From Tepidimicrobium xylanilyticum (GTDB taxonomy: Bacteria > Bacillota > Clostridia > Tissierellales > Tepidimicrobiaceae), in contig NZ_FNNG01000005.1 in NCBI RefSeq assembly GCF_900106765.1, forward strand, positions 123,431 to 187,430: DNA of 64,000 nucleotides. Reading direction: 5' to 3'. The notes below the pieces were generated by a model. It was not told the DNA's origin. It saw nothing but the letters and a program-made list of their open reading frames with translations, and ran no database searches. Positions 1-9,278 of this stretch are shown here, piece after piece. Every line of letters begins with the position of its first letter. The first letter of the stretch is position 1. Position numbers and translations under genes: made by a program.

Positions 1-18
1 ATACATTAAGAGGTGGAT

Positions 19-78
19 ATGAGTAAAAACAAAGCTTTGATTAAACTTAAAATTTACTGGAGTTGTATATTATCATGA
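19..78 (+). CDS. Possible 19-residue leader peptide
   Basis: A short open frame starts with ATG right after a good ribosome binding site (AGGTGG at 11-16) and encodes 19 residues, beginning MSKNKALIKLK. Its TGA stop overlaps the ATG of the next gene as ATGA, which would couple the two translationally. An in-frame TAA at 7-9 separates it from anything upstream. It may be a leader peptide or a chance frame; no family is recognised. Confidence 0.35.
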   Translation: MSKNKALIKLKIYWSCILS

Positions 79-650
79 GGATAAAAATAACATTTATAAT
101 TTTAATCTTTATAATATTTGTTATGTTTTTTATAGTTGTTTACAACCATAAATTAAAGACCGAGGAATATATATCTAACCAGTTACACGAACATTATGCA
201 GTGCTGACCCATATTGTTTCAGATATAAGAAAATATTGCGATTATGATTATTTTAATACTGATGAACTTTATATTGGAAGCTTATTAGAGACTGCAAGAA
301 ATTTTGGACAGACTTTAAACAGCTACGAAAATGCGTATAACAAGAGTCAAAAATCAAAAGATGATAATATATGGAGAATTAGGTCTTTGATAGATAATTA
401 TTACAATTCATTTGTAGATGCAGTAAGTTTAATTAATGAGGTAGATTATAGAACTTTAGATATGATAAAAAGTGACCTTGAAAAATGGGTTGCATGGGTA
501 GAAGAAAATTATATTTATACAGACAAGGATGGTCATTATCTTTATAAAATGTATACTTATGATGATATGGTTGAAAGCGGACTAATAGATGAGTTGGACT
601 TAATACCGGATTTTGAGAACTATCCAAAATCCCTTCAAAATTCCAAATAG
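75..650 (+). CDS. Membrane-anchored protein of unknown function
   Basis: This 191-residue protein is not recognised. It starts with a single hydrophobic segment (about residues 4-24, MRIKITFIILIF...) and continues as a hydrophilic, charged, probably helical domain rich in Tyr, Asp and Asn. That suggests an N-terminal membrane anchor with an extracytoplasmic domain. I chose ATG at 75 rather than the in-frame TTG at 63, because the GGAG at 58-61 lies too close to the TTG. The gene is followed at once by a strong terminator and converges with tyrS. Confidence 0.6.
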   Translation: MRIKITFIILIFIIFVMFFIVVYNHKLKTEEYISNQLHEHYAVLTHIVSDIRKYCDYDYFNTDELYIGSLLETARNFGQTLNSYENAYNKSQKSKDDNIWRIRSLIDNYYNSFVDAVSLINEVDYRTLDMIKSDLEKWVAWVEENYIYTDKDGHYLYKMYTYDDMVESGLIDELDLIPDFENYPKSLQNSK

Positions 651-665
651 TAGGAGAATATATTT

Positions 666-710
666 GGGGCTTGTTGATATAATTAACTGTTATCAACAAG
701 CCCCTTTTTA
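666..710 (+). terminator. Rho-independent terminator
   Basis: A perfect 14-bp stem (GGGGCTTGTTGATA with its complement at 691-704) has an 11-nt loop and is followed by TTTTTA. It ends the transcript of the upstream unknown gene. The T tract is only on the plus side, so it serves tyrS less well. Confidence 0.85.
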
Positions 711-717
711 ATTTATA

Positions 718-1944
718 TTATTTTATTCTCACTTGATGGTATACCTTTTTACCCTTGCGGATTAGCATCTTTCCATCCTGAAAGTCCTCTAGGGTAATGA
801 TCTTGCCAACATCCTTAACCTTCTTGTCATCTATGGTTATTCCGCCTTGTTCTACAAGCCTTCTACCTTCGCTATTGGATTTGGTTAGGCCTACATCCTT
901 TAGTAGGTTTAGAATCCCTATTCCTTCTTCGAATATGGACTTATCCAATTCGGTAAAGGGTATAGAACCTTCTTCTTTTGCTCCTGCAAATAAGGCCTTT
1001 GATGCCTTTTCAGCCTTAATAGCTTCTTCTTCTCCGTGAATCATCTTGGTAACTTCAAAGGCCAACACTTCCTTAGCCTTATTTATTTCGGCTCCCTCTA
1101 GGGATGCTAGCTTTTCAATTTCGTCTAAAGGTAGGAAGGTCAACAGCTTAAGGAATGTTTCTACGTCCCTATCGTCAGTATTTCTTAGATATTGATATAG
1201 TTCATATGGAGGTGTTTTTTCAGGATCTAACCATATGGTGCCTTCAGCAGTTTTGCCCATCTTGGTTCCCGAAGCAGTTTGAAGCAGTTTGAAGGTCATG
1301 GCATAGACCTTATCCCCTTCAAGTTTTCTAACTAGTTCATATCCTCCCAGTATATTGGACCATTGGTCACTGCCTCCTACTTGCAGTTTGCAGCCATAAT
1401 CTCTATAGAGTTTCAAGAAATCATAGGACTGCATTAGCATATAACTGAATTCAAAGAAGGTTAATCCACGTTCCATTCTGTTTTTGTAACAGTCGAATGT
1501 AAGCATTCTATTTACAGAAAAGTGGACTCCCACTTCCCTCATAAAATCTAGGAAGTTTAAATCTAACAGCCAGTCTGCATTATTTACCATTAAGGCTTTG
1601 CCGTCGCTAAAGTCTAAGAACCTTGAAAATTGCTCCTTAAATCTTGAAGCGTTATAATCTATCTCCTCCTTGGTGAGTAGTTTTCTCATATCCGTTCTTC
1701 CTGAAGGGTCTCCTACCATGGTAGTGCCTCCACCTATTAAGGCGATTGGCCTATGGCCTGCCCTTTGCATATGCATCATAACCATTATTTGAAGAAAATG
1801 GCCTAGGGTTAAGCTGTCAGCAGTGGCATCAAAGCCTATATAGAAGGTTACTGATTCCTTGCCTAATAGTTCTCTTAGCTCATCTTCATAGGTTACCTGT
1901 TCGATATAGCCTCTTTCCTGTAGTATATCGAAAACATTAGCCAT
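718..1944 (-). CDS. tyrS: Tyrosyl-tRNA synthetase
   Basis: This class I aminoacyl-tRNA synthetase (408 aa, normal length) charges tRNA-Tyr in the cytoplasm. The HIGH-type signature is TLGH at residues 46-49. The KMSKS-type loop is KMGKT at 228-232, usual for the TyrS branch. The tyrosine pocket motif GGSDQWSN is at about 190-197, and an S4 RNA-binding domain fills the last 65 residues. The start has a clean GGAGG site. A T-box leader with a tyrosine UAC triplet precedes it, so expression should rise when tRNA-Tyr is uncharged. Confidence 0.97.
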   Translation of the reverse strand: MANVFDILQERGYIEQVTYEDELRELLGKESVTFYIGFDATADSLTLGHFLQIMVMMHMQRAGHRPIALIGGGTTMVGDPSGRTDMRKLLTKEEIDYNASRFKEQFSRFLDFSDGKALMVNNADWLLDLNFLDFMREVGVHFSVNRMLTFDCYKNRMERGLTFFEFSYMLMQSYDFLKLYRDYGCKLQVGGSDQWSNILGGYELVRKLEGDKVYAMTFKLLQTASGTKMGKTAEGTIWLDPEKTPPYELYQYLRNTDDRDVETFLKLLTFLPLDEIEKLASLEGAEINKAKEVLAFEVTKMIHGEEEAIKAEKASKALFAGAKEEGSIPFTELDKSIFEEGIGILNLLKDVGLTKSNSEGRRLVEQGGITIDDKKVKDVGKIITLEDFQDGKMLIRKGKKVYHQVRIK

Positions 1945-1968
1945 TTAAATACCTCCTAACAATATTTC

Positions 1969-2198
1969 TAATAAAAAAGGGTATTTTCTCCTGAAAGGAC
2001 GAGAAAATACCCGTGGTACCACCTTTATTCGCATAAAGCCTCTAATCACGTAACGTGTGATGGACGCAATGGTTTCCCATTGAAACTCCGGACCCGTAAT
2101 TCACACCATTATTAGGTTATAGATCTCTCACCAATGATCTATTCTCTGTGTTTAACCATAATGGGCTACTTCTGTCCCTCATAGTCTATATTTATTTT
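1969..2198 (-). promoter_or_regulatory. T-box leader (tyrosine)
   Basis: Read on the minus strand, the region holds the conserved T-box antiterminator core GGTGGTACCACGG (around 2010-2030). It is followed by a terminator hairpin with arms GGGTATTTTCTC and GAGAAAATACCC (1979-2012) and a run of T. A UAC triplet at 2096-2098, in the GAATTACGGG context, is a plausible specifier for tyrosine and matches the downstream tyrS. Uncharged tRNA would stabilise the antiterminator. Confidence 0.92.
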
Positions 2199-2204
2199 AC
2201 ATGT

Positions 2205-2233
2205 ATATTAATATATTATTCAAACCTTGTCAA
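2205..2233 (-). promoter_or_regulatory. Sigma-A promoter for the tyrS T-box leader
   Basis: On the minus strand there is a perfect TTGACA (2228-2233), a 17-nt spacer and TAATAT (2205-2210). The start would fall just ahead of the T-box stem I. Confidence 0.8.
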
Positions 2234-2258
2234 GGGTTAAAAAATAAATAGAGGACTA

Positions 2259-2636
2259 TTAGTCCTCTACTACTAACTCTAGGCTGTTTTCCCATAAACC
2301 ATGGATATTACAATAGCTTGTAGCATATAAGGTACCAGATTTTTCAACCTTAAATCTGGCCGTTACATATGGCTCGGTGTAGATATCGTATTCTCCATGG
2401 CTGTTGAAAGTATAGCTACCAATTTCCACAGGGAAATTGCTTCCTTCTGGATGGAAGTACAGCTTAATCCAAGCTATGTAATGTTCTTGAGTATTTGGAT
2501 GTGGTATCTCTTCACCTATATTGAGATTAACTTCTATTACCTCACCCTTTTTTACCTTTTCAGGAGCATGGATAACGGGTACGTGTTTTTCCCCTTTCCA
2601 ATCACCACTTTGATATAGATCGCCTATTTTTTTCAC
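2259..2636 (-). CDS. Superoxide reductase (neelaredoxin type)
   Basis: This 125-residue enzyme reduces superoxide to hydrogen peroxide without making oxygen, a typical defence of anaerobes. The single iron-centre domain is present: Glu16 and His18 (GEKHVPV), His46 and His52 (HPNTQEHYIAW), and Cys109 and His112 (SYCNIHGLW). These form the His4-Cys site. The N-terminal desulforedoxin-like rubredoxin domain of 2Fe enzymes is missing, so this is the 1Fe class. It stands alone, divergent from the rRNA methyltransferase gene. I know of no single agreed gene symbol. Confidence 0.93.
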   Translation of the reverse strand: MKKIGDLYQSGDWKGEKHVPVIHAPEKVKKGEVIEVNLNIGEEIPHPNTQEHYIAWIKLYFHPEGSNFPVEIGSYTFNSHGEYDIYTEPYVTARFKVEKSGTLYATSYCNIHGLWENSLELVVED

Positions 2637-2781
2637 ATTTTCAACCCCCTATTGATTACTTTTTATCGTATAATAGTCATATAGATTGATACCCAAGAAA
2701 ATAGAGAATACACATTTTTGGTAGTTTTTTTTACTTTTTAGGGATAATATAATTAACTTTGTAATAGAAAGGGAGTATATG

Positions 2782-3915
2782 ATGGGTGAAATAGAATTAA
2801 TTGCTACAACTACATTTGGATTAGAAGCCGTGGTAAAAAGGGAATTACAAAACTTAGGCTATAAGGACTTGAAGGTTGAAAATGGTAAAATCACTTTTAA
2901 AGCTAGCGAAAAGGATATTCCTATTGTTAACCTATGGTTGAGGTCTGCTGATAGGGTATTATTGAAGATGGGGGAATTCGAAGCTTTAACCTTTGAGGAG
3001 TTATTTGAAAAGACGAAAGCTCTTCCTTGGGAGGAATGGATTACGGAAGATGGCGAATTTACCGTAGAAGGGAAATCGGTTAAATCTAAATTATTCAGTA
3101 TTTCAGATTGTCAAGCTATTGTAAAAAAGGCCGTTGTAGAAAAACTGAAAAATAAATATAAGAGGGAATGGTTTGAAGAGACTGGTCCTAAATTTACCAT
3201 AGAAGTATCCTTGCTAAAGGACATAGCAACTTTAACTGTTGATACTTCTGGTTCAGGATTACATAAAAGAGGTTATAGGGTTCATGGAGTGGAAGCTCCC
3301 CTTAAGGAGACTTTAGCAGCAGCTTTAGTCCAGCTAAGCTATTGGAATGAAAATAGGCTTTTATTAGACCCTTTTTGTGGTTCTGGAACTATTCCCATCG
3401 AAGCTGCCATGATTGGCAAGAAGATGGCTCCTGGCTTATATAGAAATTTTGCTTCAGAGGATTGGCCAAGGGTAAAAAAGGCTTATTGGCAAGAGGCAAG
3501 AAGAGAAGCATGGGACTTAATGAAAAGGGATTTAAAATTAGAAATAATTGGGCTAGATATAGATAATAAGGCTATTGAAGTAGCAAAGGCTAATGCAGCT
3601 TATATAGAATTAGATGAGGAAATTAGATTTATTCATAGGGACTTTAGAAAGTATAATTATAAAGATGAATATGGAGTAATTATCTGCAATCCTCCTTATG
3701 GTGAAAGGATAGGGGAGAAAGAGGAAGTAAAAAGGCTGTACAAGGATATGGGAAGTATATTTAAAACATTGGATACCTATTCCATTTACATTTTAACCTC
3801 CAATGAGGATTTTGAAAGGCTATACGGAAAAAAAGCAGATAAAAGAAGAAAACTTTATAATGGAAGGATTAAAGTAGATTATTATCAGTATTATGGTCCA
3901 AGACCTCTAAAATAA
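2782..3915 (+). CDS. THUMP-domain 23S rRNA (guanine-N2) methyltransferase, RlmL/YpsC family
   Basis: The 377-residue protein has an N-terminal THUMP RNA-binding region (about residues 1-155) and a Rossmann-type SAM methyltransferase domain. DPFCGSGT at 196-203 is the SAM-binding loop, and the catalytic NPPY motif lies near residue 300 (CNPPYGERIG). This is the family of RlmL, which makes m2G in 23S rRNA. The exact target base is inferred. Of two adjacent ATGs I prefer the second, because the GGGAG at 2771-2775 is six bases from it and only three from the first. Confidence 0.9.
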   Translation: MGEIELIATTTFGLEAVVKRELQNLGYKDLKVENGKITFKASEKDIPIVNLWLRSADRVLLKMGEFEALTFEELFEKTKALPWEEWITEDGEFTVEGKSVKSKLFSISDCQAIVKKAVVEKLKNKYKREWFEETGPKFTIEVSLLKDIATLTVDTSGSGLHKRGYRVHGVEAPLKETLAAALVQLSYWNENRLLLDPFCGSGTIPIEAAMIGKKMAPGLYRNFASEDWPRVKKAYWQEARREAWDLMKRDLKLEIIGLDIDNKAIEVAKANAAYIELDEEIRFIHRDFRKYNYKDEYGVIICNPPYGERIGEKEEVKRLYKDMGSIFKTLDTYSIYILTSNEDFERLYGKKADKRRKLYNGRIKVDYYQYYGPRPLK

Positions 3916-3971
3916 ATAGAAATATATATTAATGAGGGTATAATCAATATAAAAGAAAGGCAGGTGTATTT

Positions 3972-4502
3972 ATGAGTATTTATACAAAGACAGGGGATAA
4001 GGGAACTACTTCTTTATTTGATAATAAAAGAGTTTCAAAGGATGATATTAGGGTTGAAAGCTATGGAACAGTTGATGAGTTAGTATCCTTTTTAGGTTTA
4101 GCTAAAAATTATGTGGATGACGAGAAAATATTTAATATAATTCAGACGGTGCAAAACAAATTATTTACATTGGCAAGCATTTTGGCAACGGAGGATGAGA
4201 AGAATATAAAATACCGCATTGTGGAAGAAGATATTGAATATTTAGAGAAACATATTGATGAATATATGAGGAAACTGGGAAATCCTACTGGATTTATAAT
4301 TCCTGGTTCAGGTAAAAAGTCAGGCTACCTCCACGTTTGTAGGACTATTTGCAGAAGGGCAGAAAGGAGGATAATCACCTTAAGCAAAGAAACGGAATTG
4401 GACTCTTTAATTATCAAATACATTAATAGGCTTTCAGACTTAATATATGCTTTGGCTAGATTCCTAGAGAATGAAGAGGTTAAAGTAGAATATAGGGCTT
4501 AA
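3972..4502 (+). CDS. Cob(I)alamin adenosyltransferase, PduO type
   Basis: This 176-residue, mainly helical enzyme transfers the adenosyl group of ATP to cob(I)alamin, giving coenzyme B12. The ATP-binding N terminus is typical (IYTKTGDKGTTSLF), as are YGTVDEL and the C-terminal arginine-rich CRTICRRAERR segment. Its product is the cofactor of the methylmalonyl-CoA mutase encoded 45 kb downstream in this window, though the two are not linked in an operon. Its stop codon lies in a hairpin shared with the convergent receptor gene. Confidence 0.93.
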   Translation: MSIYTKTGDKGTTSLFDNKRVSKDDIRVESYGTVDELVSFLGLAKNYVDDEKIFNIIQTVQNKLFTLASILATEDEKNIKYRIVEEDIEYLEKHIDEYMRKLGNPTGFIIPGSGKKSGYLHVCRTICRRAERRIITLSKETELDSLIIKYINRLSDLIYALARFLENEEVKVEYRA

Positions 4503-4516
4503 GAATCTTAAGCCCT
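4494..4516. terminator. Shared convergent hairpin between two stop codons
   Basis: AGGGCTTAAG and CTTAAGCCCT form a 10-bp stem with a three-base loop. The plus-strand stop (4500-4502) is inside the left arm and the minus-strand stop (4508-4510) inside the right arm. T tracts are weak on both sides, so its strength as a terminator is uncertain. Confidence 0.55.
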
Positions 4517-5800
4517 TATATGATTAAACATTTGATTTAATTCATCTACGATTGCAGATAAGCTTTGGATGGCTGCTGTAATTTCTTCCATTGATGCAAG
4601 ATTGTTTTCAACGGCAGCAGCACTAGTTTGTGAAGCTGCAGTGGTTTCCTCTGAAATTGCAGATATTTCAGAAGCTCTTTCCAATATATATTCACTATTT
4701 TTATTCACTTCTTTTGCAACATCAGTAATTTCCGTAATCAATATGTTGACATGGTCAATTTTCATAGATAAATCGTCGAAAGACTTTTTAGTCATGTCTG
4801 CTATGTTGACACTTTCTTTTACAACTTCACTTACCTCATCGATGCTGGATACGGCATTTTTACTACTGTTGGAAATATTAGAAGTAATTGAAGAAATTTC
4901 ACCAGAATATGTATGGGTTTCATCTGCCAGCTTTCTAATCTCATCTGCAACTACTGCAAAACCTCTACCTGCTTCTCCAGCTCTTGCTGCTTCAATAGCA
5001 GCATTTAATGCAAGAAGATTAGTCTGCTCTGCTATTTCATTAATAATAACGACTATATTGTCAATATTTTGAATTTGCTTGTTTAACTCTTCTATAATCT
5101 TTGCAGTTTCCTTAGTAGTGCTTTCAATTAAATTTACCATTTGGATGATTTTATCTACATCTTCATAACCTTTTTTAGCAGATTGGGCCATAGAAAGGGC
5201 TAGCTCTCCTGCTTGGTGCGTGTAATTTTCAGTATCTTGGGACAGATTATTTAAGTTGGAAATGGCTTCACTTAATTCAGTTATATTCGTTGATGTGTTT
5301 TCTGAGCCCTTAGCTATCTCATTGATGCTGGAGGCTATGTTTTCAATGGAAACTGTAGTGTCTTCGATAATTGAAGATAGATTTTTAGTATTGTCTGCTA
5401 AGATATTGGCATTGGCTCTTACACCTGCAGCAATTTTTGTGGTATTAGATATAATCCTGTCGATATAGCCACCTATATCTGAAAACTGGGCGATAAAATC
5501 TAAATCTTTTATTTCAGTATACTCACCTTTAGAAATGGATTCTATGATAGAAGAAATTGTTTTTAAATTTTTATTGATTATTTTATTAAATAAAATACCG
5601 GTAACTGTGCCAATTATTAATGTATTTACTAGAGCTGTAATTACTATGAATAGTTGAGTGTTTTGAATTGAGCCTAATTGGACTGATTGAAGGATGAAAT
5701 ATGTAAGCAGAACGCTCATAAAAGCAACTATAAAAACTAAGGATATGAATCTTAGCCTTAATTTGTTGAGATTTTTTTGCTTAATTTTTTTTGGCTTCAC
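4508..5800 (-). CDS. Methyl-accepting chemotaxis protein without a periplasmic sensor domain
   Basis: The 430-residue protein has two N-terminal membrane helices (about residues 17-38 and 49-70) joined by only about ten residues. A linker follows, then a long signalling coiled coil with the conserved hairpin tip ([18 protein letters not shown]). It should couple to CheA/CheW. With almost no extracytoplasmic loop it probably senses a membrane or cytoplasmic cue, or works with another sensor. The start is GTG, seven bases after AAAGGAG; the ATG two bases upstream is out of frame and runs straight into TGA. Confidence 0.92.
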   Translation of the reverse strand: MKPKKIKQKNLNKLRLRFISLVFIVAFMSVLLTYFILQSVQLGSIQNTQLFIVITALVNTLIIGTVTGILFNKIINKNLKTISSIIESISKGEYTEIKDLDFIAQFSDIGGYIDRIISNTTKIAAGVRANANILADNTKNLSSIIEDTTVSIENIASSINEIAKGSENTSTNITELSEAISNLNNLSQDTENYTHQAGELALSMAQSAKKGYEDVDKIIQMVNLIESTTKETAKIIEELNKQIQNIDNIVVIINEIAEQTNLLALNAAIEAARAGEAGRGFAVVADEIRKLADETHTYSGEISSITSNISNSSKNAVSSIDEVSEVVKESVNIADMTKKSFDDLSMKIDHVNILITEITDVAKEVNKNSEYILERASEISAISEETTAASQTSAAAVENNLASMEEITAAIQSLSAIVDELNQMFNHIRA

Positions 5801-6012
5801 ATCAATTCTCCTTTCTAATTTTAACTATAAGTATATAATACTACATAATTAAATTTCTGTTAATAGTGCTAATGAAATAAAATGGGTAAATACATCAAAA
5901 TATTCCTATAAATATCGAAAAAATTTGACTTTAAAGATTATATGAAAATCTTTGTATTTGAAAAAATTATATGTTATTATTAAACAAAGGACCTATTGTT
6001 AAGGGTGGTAAT

Positions 6013-7137
6013 ATGCTAATTGGAGGAGAACAAAACTCTTTAGTTGAGAAATTAAAAGAATATAATGTTTTAAATTATCAGGTATTGGAGAGTATGGCTG
6101 ATTTAGTTAGGGTCGTAGATATAAATGGTACTATTATATACGTGAATAAGGCAATGAAGAAAGCCTTAGGCAACGATTTAGTGGGTAAAAAGTGTTATCA
6201 ATCCATTGGGAGAGATGAACCATGTAGTTTTTGTATATCTAAAAAAAGCATAATTACAAAGGAAACAGTACAGAAGGAAGAAATCATAAATGGGAAGTAT
6301 TTTTCGGTAAAAAGTTCTCCTGTTTTTGATTGTGATGGCAATGTAATAGCAGCAGTAGAGGTTCTAAGGGATGTGACTAGGGAGAGAAAATTAGAATTAG
6401 AGCTGATAGAGAAAAATAAGAAGATGGTTAAGGATTTAAGATTTGCCAAAAGGCTTCAGAAAAGGATACTACCAAGAAAAGGAGTATATGATAAATTAAG
6501 AATAGATCATTTATATAAACCTTCAGAGATGTTAAGCGGCGATATGTTTGATATCTATCATATTGATGATGATAATATAGGCATGTATATATGCGATGTG
6601 GTGGGGAATGGAATTACTGCATCTATGATGACCATGTTTGTAAGACAAACTATGAGGGCTATCAAAGACTATGTTTTAAGCCCTGCACTTGCTTTAACTG
6701 AATTGCACAAAGACTTTAGTACCTTAGGATTAGAGGTGGATAAATATTTTACCATATTTTATGCAGTATTTAATACTAGAAATAATCGTTTCATCTATGC
6801 AAATGCTGGGCACAATTGTATACCCATTAGGTATAATTCCAATAATATTGAACTGTTGACGACAAAGGGATTTCCAATTTCTTTAATATTTGATAAAATA
6901 TACTATGAAGAAAATGAAACCATATTAAGCAAAGGGGATAAGGTACTCTTCTACACCGATGGCATTACAGAAGTTAAAAACTTCGAAGGTGAGGAATTTG
7001 GAGTAGATAGAATAGTGGATATTATAAGGAGTAATGAAGAAAACGTATTGAATAGAGTAGTAGAAAGGGTAGAGGAGTTCAGATGGGGAGAACAGGAAGA
7101 TGATTTTGCCATGGTATTAATGGAAGTTTTAGAATAA
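6013..7137 (+). CDS. PAS domain-PP2C (SpoIIE-type) serine phosphatase
   Basis: The 374-residue protein has a PAS domain at about residues 30-140 (MADLVRVVDINGTIIYVN..., with Cys residues near CYQSIGRDEPCSFC) and a PP2C/SpoIIE phosphatase domain over the last 220 residues. The acidic metal-binding motifs SGDMFDIY, CDVVGNG and FYTDGITEVK are visible. It is an RsbU/RsbP-like signalling phosphatase whose partner is unknown. No anti-sigma genes are adjacent. I place the start at ATG 6013, because AAGGGTGG lies just before it; the upstream in-frame ATG at 5971 has no such site. Confidence 0.88.
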   Translation: MLIGGEQNSLVEKLKEYNVLNYQVLESMADLVRVVDINGTIIYVNKAMKKALGNDLVGKKCYQSIGRDEPCSFCISKKSIITKETVQKEEIINGKYFSVKSSPVFDCDGNVIAAVEVLRDVTRERKLELELIEKNKKMVKDLRFAKRLQKRILPRKGVYDKLRIDHLYKPSEMLSGDMFDIYHIDDDNIGMYICDVVGNGITASMMTMFVRQTMRAIKDYVLSPALALTELHKDFSTLGLEVDKYFTIFYAVFNTRNNRFIYANAGHNCIPIRYNSNNIELLTTKGFPISLIFDKIYYEENETILSKGDKVLFYTDGITEVKNFEGEEFGVDRIVDIIRSNEENVLNRVVERVEEFRWGEQEDDFAMVLMEVLE

Positions 7138-7157
7138 AAGAGTTGGAGGGATAAGCT

Positions 7158-8465
7158 ATGTCGAATATTTTGTTAGATTTATCCTTGAGTATGGTTAAAA
7201 AAGATGAGATGGAAAATATGAAGGCTTTCATTCAAACTGCCCATAGGCTGCTGCATGAAAGCTTGGGAGCTGGTAAGGAATTTACCGGCTGGCTAGACCT
7301 ACCCAATAGCTATGATGAAGCTGAATTAAATAGGATTAAATATTATGCTGAAAAAATAAAAAAAGAATCCCAAGCCTTTGTAGTAATAGGTATAGGAGGT
7401 TCTTACTTAGGTGCTAGGGCCTTAATAGAAGCCTTAAACCATAATTTTTATAATGAACTTTCAGAAGAAAAACGAAAAGGGCCGGCAATATACTATGCCG
7501 GAAACAACATAAGCAGCAACTATATATGGGATTTAATAGACCTATTGGAGGATAAGGATATAAGTATTAATGTAATATCCAAATCTGGTACAACTACTGA
7601 ACCTGCCATAGCCTTTAGGGTTTTTAAGGAGTATATGGAAAAAAAATATGGCAAAAGAGGGGCAAGAGAAAGGATTTATGTAACGACCGATAAGGATAGA
7701 GGTGCTTTAAGAGAGTTGGCAGAAATGGAAGGCTATGCCTCTTTTGTTATTCCTGATGATATAGGTGGTAGGTATTCTGTACTTACTGCTGTAGGCTTGC
7801 TTCCTATAGCCGTATCAGGCATAAACATAGATGAACTATTGCTTGGAGCTTCGGATGGAGTGGATGAATATTTTAATGAAGATTTAGACGATAATATCTG
7901 CTATCAGTATGCTGCAATTAGGAATATTCTCTATAATAAAGGGAAGGATATAGAAATATTAATAAGTTATGAACCTAATCTACAATATTTTGCTGAATGG
8001 TGGAAGCAGCTTTTTGGGGAAAGTGAGGGAAAAGATAATAAAGGGATATTTCCCGCATCTGCAAATTTCACCACCGATTTACATTCATTAGGTCAATTGA
8101 TACAGGATGGAAAGAGAAATTTATTCGAAACCACAATTCATATAGAAAAACCAAAAAAGGATATAACCATTAAAGCAGACGATAATAATTTAGATAAGCT
8201 TAATTATTTAGAGAATAAAACCATAGATTTTGTTAATAAAAAGGCCTTTGAAGGCACAGTGGCAGCCCACACTAGTGGTAGAGTACCTAATATTGTAATA
8301 AAGCTGCCTCAATTAAACGAATATTATTTTGGCAAGTTAATATATTTCTTTGAAAAGGCCTGTGCTATAAGTGGTTATATGCTAGGGGTTAATCCCTTCG
8401 ATCAACCAGGAGTAGAGGAATATAAAAGGAATATGTTTAAATTATTAGGTAAACCTGGATATTAA
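7158..8465 (+). CDS. pgi: Glucose-6-phosphate isomerase
   Basis: This cytoplasmic enzyme interconverts glucose 6-phosphate and fructose 6-phosphate. At 435 aa it belongs to the shorter Gram-positive form. Diagnostic stretches are [21 protein letters not shown] (phosphate binding), [11 protein letters not shown] with the catalytic Glu, and the C-terminal GVEEYK segment with the catalytic Lys. It has a TTGGAGGG ribosome site and lies 20 bp after the phosphatase gene, so the two may be cotranscribed. Confidence 0.97.
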   Translation: MSNILLDLSLSMVKKDEMENMKAFIQTAHRLLHESLGAGKEFTGWLDLPNSYDEAELNRIKYYAEKIKKESQAFVVIGIGGSYLGARALIEALNHNFYNELSEEKRKGPAIYYAGNNISSNYIWDLIDLLEDKDISINVISKSGTTTEPAIAFRVFKEYMEKKYGKRGARERIYVTTDKDRGALRELAEMEGYASFVIPDDIGGRYSVLTAVGLLPIAVSGINIDELLLGASDGVDEYFNEDLDDNICYQYAAIRNILYNKGKDIEILISYEPNLQYFAEWWKQLFGESEGKDNKGIFPASANFTTDLHSLGQLIQDGKRNLFETTIHIEKPKKDITIKADDNNLDKLNYLENKTIDFVNKKAFEGTVAAHTSGRVPNIVIKLPQLNEYYFGKLIYFFEKACAISGYMLGVNPFDQPGVEEYKRNMFKLLGKPGY

Positions 8466-8498
8466 AAAAAAGACTGAGATTTTTCTCCGTCTTTTTTT
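8465..8498. terminator. Bidirectional terminator between pgi and eda
   Basis: The AAAAAAAGAC and GTCTTTTTTT arms enclose a further GAG/CTC pairing and an ATTTTT loop. The A and T tracts make it usable from both sides by the convergent pgi and aldolase genes. Confidence 0.8.
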
Positions 8499-8523
8499 AC
8501 TTTAATCAAAATGAGAAGATTTA

Positions 8524-9153
8524 CTACTCATTTCTCGCTTTTTTTACCCTAGCTACGAATTCTCTAGCTGCTCTGGTTATATCTTCACTGGAGCCTTTTG
8601 TAAGGTTTCCCCCTATCCCCACAGCCATACAACCATTTTTGATCCATTGGTCTACATTATCTAAATTAATTCCGCCAGTTGGCATTAATGTTGCCTGGGG
8701 AAGAGGGCCTTTAATTGCTGATATAAAGGAAGGACCAAATACACTTCCGGGGAAAACTTTAATTACATCAGTTCCTGCTTCCATCGCCTTAACCATTTCA
8801 GTAATAGTCATGCAGCCTGCCATATAAGGTATTTGATACCTATTACAAAGTTTTACTGTTTCAGCATCGAAGCTAGGGCTAACTATATATTTTGCGCCAG
8901 CTAATATTGCTATTCTTGCAGTTTGACTGTCAAGAACTGTACCAGCTCCAACCAATAACTTGTCTCCAAATTCTTCAGTTAATACTTCAATAACTTTGTG
9001 GGCTTGAGGGACTGTAAATGCAATTTCAATGGTGCTAATACCACCATTCATACAAGCTAATGCAATTTTTCTAGCTTCTTTGCCATTTTTAGCTCTAACA
9101 ACAGCTACAACCCCGACTTCTTCAATTTTAGTTAGAATTTGATACTTTCTCAT
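8524..9153 (-). CDS. eda: 2-keto-3-deoxy-6-phosphogluconate (KDPG/KHG) aldolase
   Basis: This 209-residue class I aldolase splits KDPG into pyruvate and glyceraldehyde 3-phosphate. The Schiff-base lysine is in VIKVFPG; the catalytic Glu lies in STIEIAFT; the phosphate loop is MPTGGI. It sits at the edge of the sugar-acid PTS island, downstream of the RpiR regulator on the same strand. No 6-phosphogluconate dehydratase is present here. Its substrate may therefore come from elsewhere or be another 2-keto-3-deoxy acid. Confidence 0.93.
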   Translation of the reverse strand: MRKYQILTKIEEVGVVAVVRAKNGKEARKIALACMNGGISTIEIAFTVPQAHKVIEVLTEEFGDKLLVGAGTVLDSQTARIAILAGAKYIVSPSFDAETVKLCNRYQIPYMAGCMTITEMVKAMEAGTDVIKVFPGSVFGPSFISAIKGPLPQATLMPTGGINLDNVDQWIKNGCMAVGIGGNLTKGSSEDITRAAREFVARVKKARNE

Positions 9154-9186
9154 TTTACTCCTCCTAATCTTTGTGAAATAAAAAAC

Positions 9187-9219
9187 AAAATATCATATAA
9201 TTTTATCTAATGATATTTT
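9187..9219 (-). promoter_or_regulatory. Inverted repeat upstream of eda (operator or weak terminator)
   Basis: AAAATATCAT and ATGATATTTT form a perfect 10-bp inverted repeat with a 13-nt loop. On the minus strand it is followed by TTTTGTTTTTTATTT. It could end the regulator transcript or act as an operator, as it shares TGATAT half-sites with the regulator's own promoter. Confidence 0.5.
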
Positions 9220-9278
9220 GAATATATAAATGAGATCAAATGACATTCTTACGTATATAAAAATATATGGTATGGAAA

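Noticed and set aside
8524..9153. A full Entner-Doudoroff pathway
   Set aside because: KDPG aldolase and 6-phosphogluconate metabolism are present, but no 6-phosphogluconate dehydratase (edd) is in the window.
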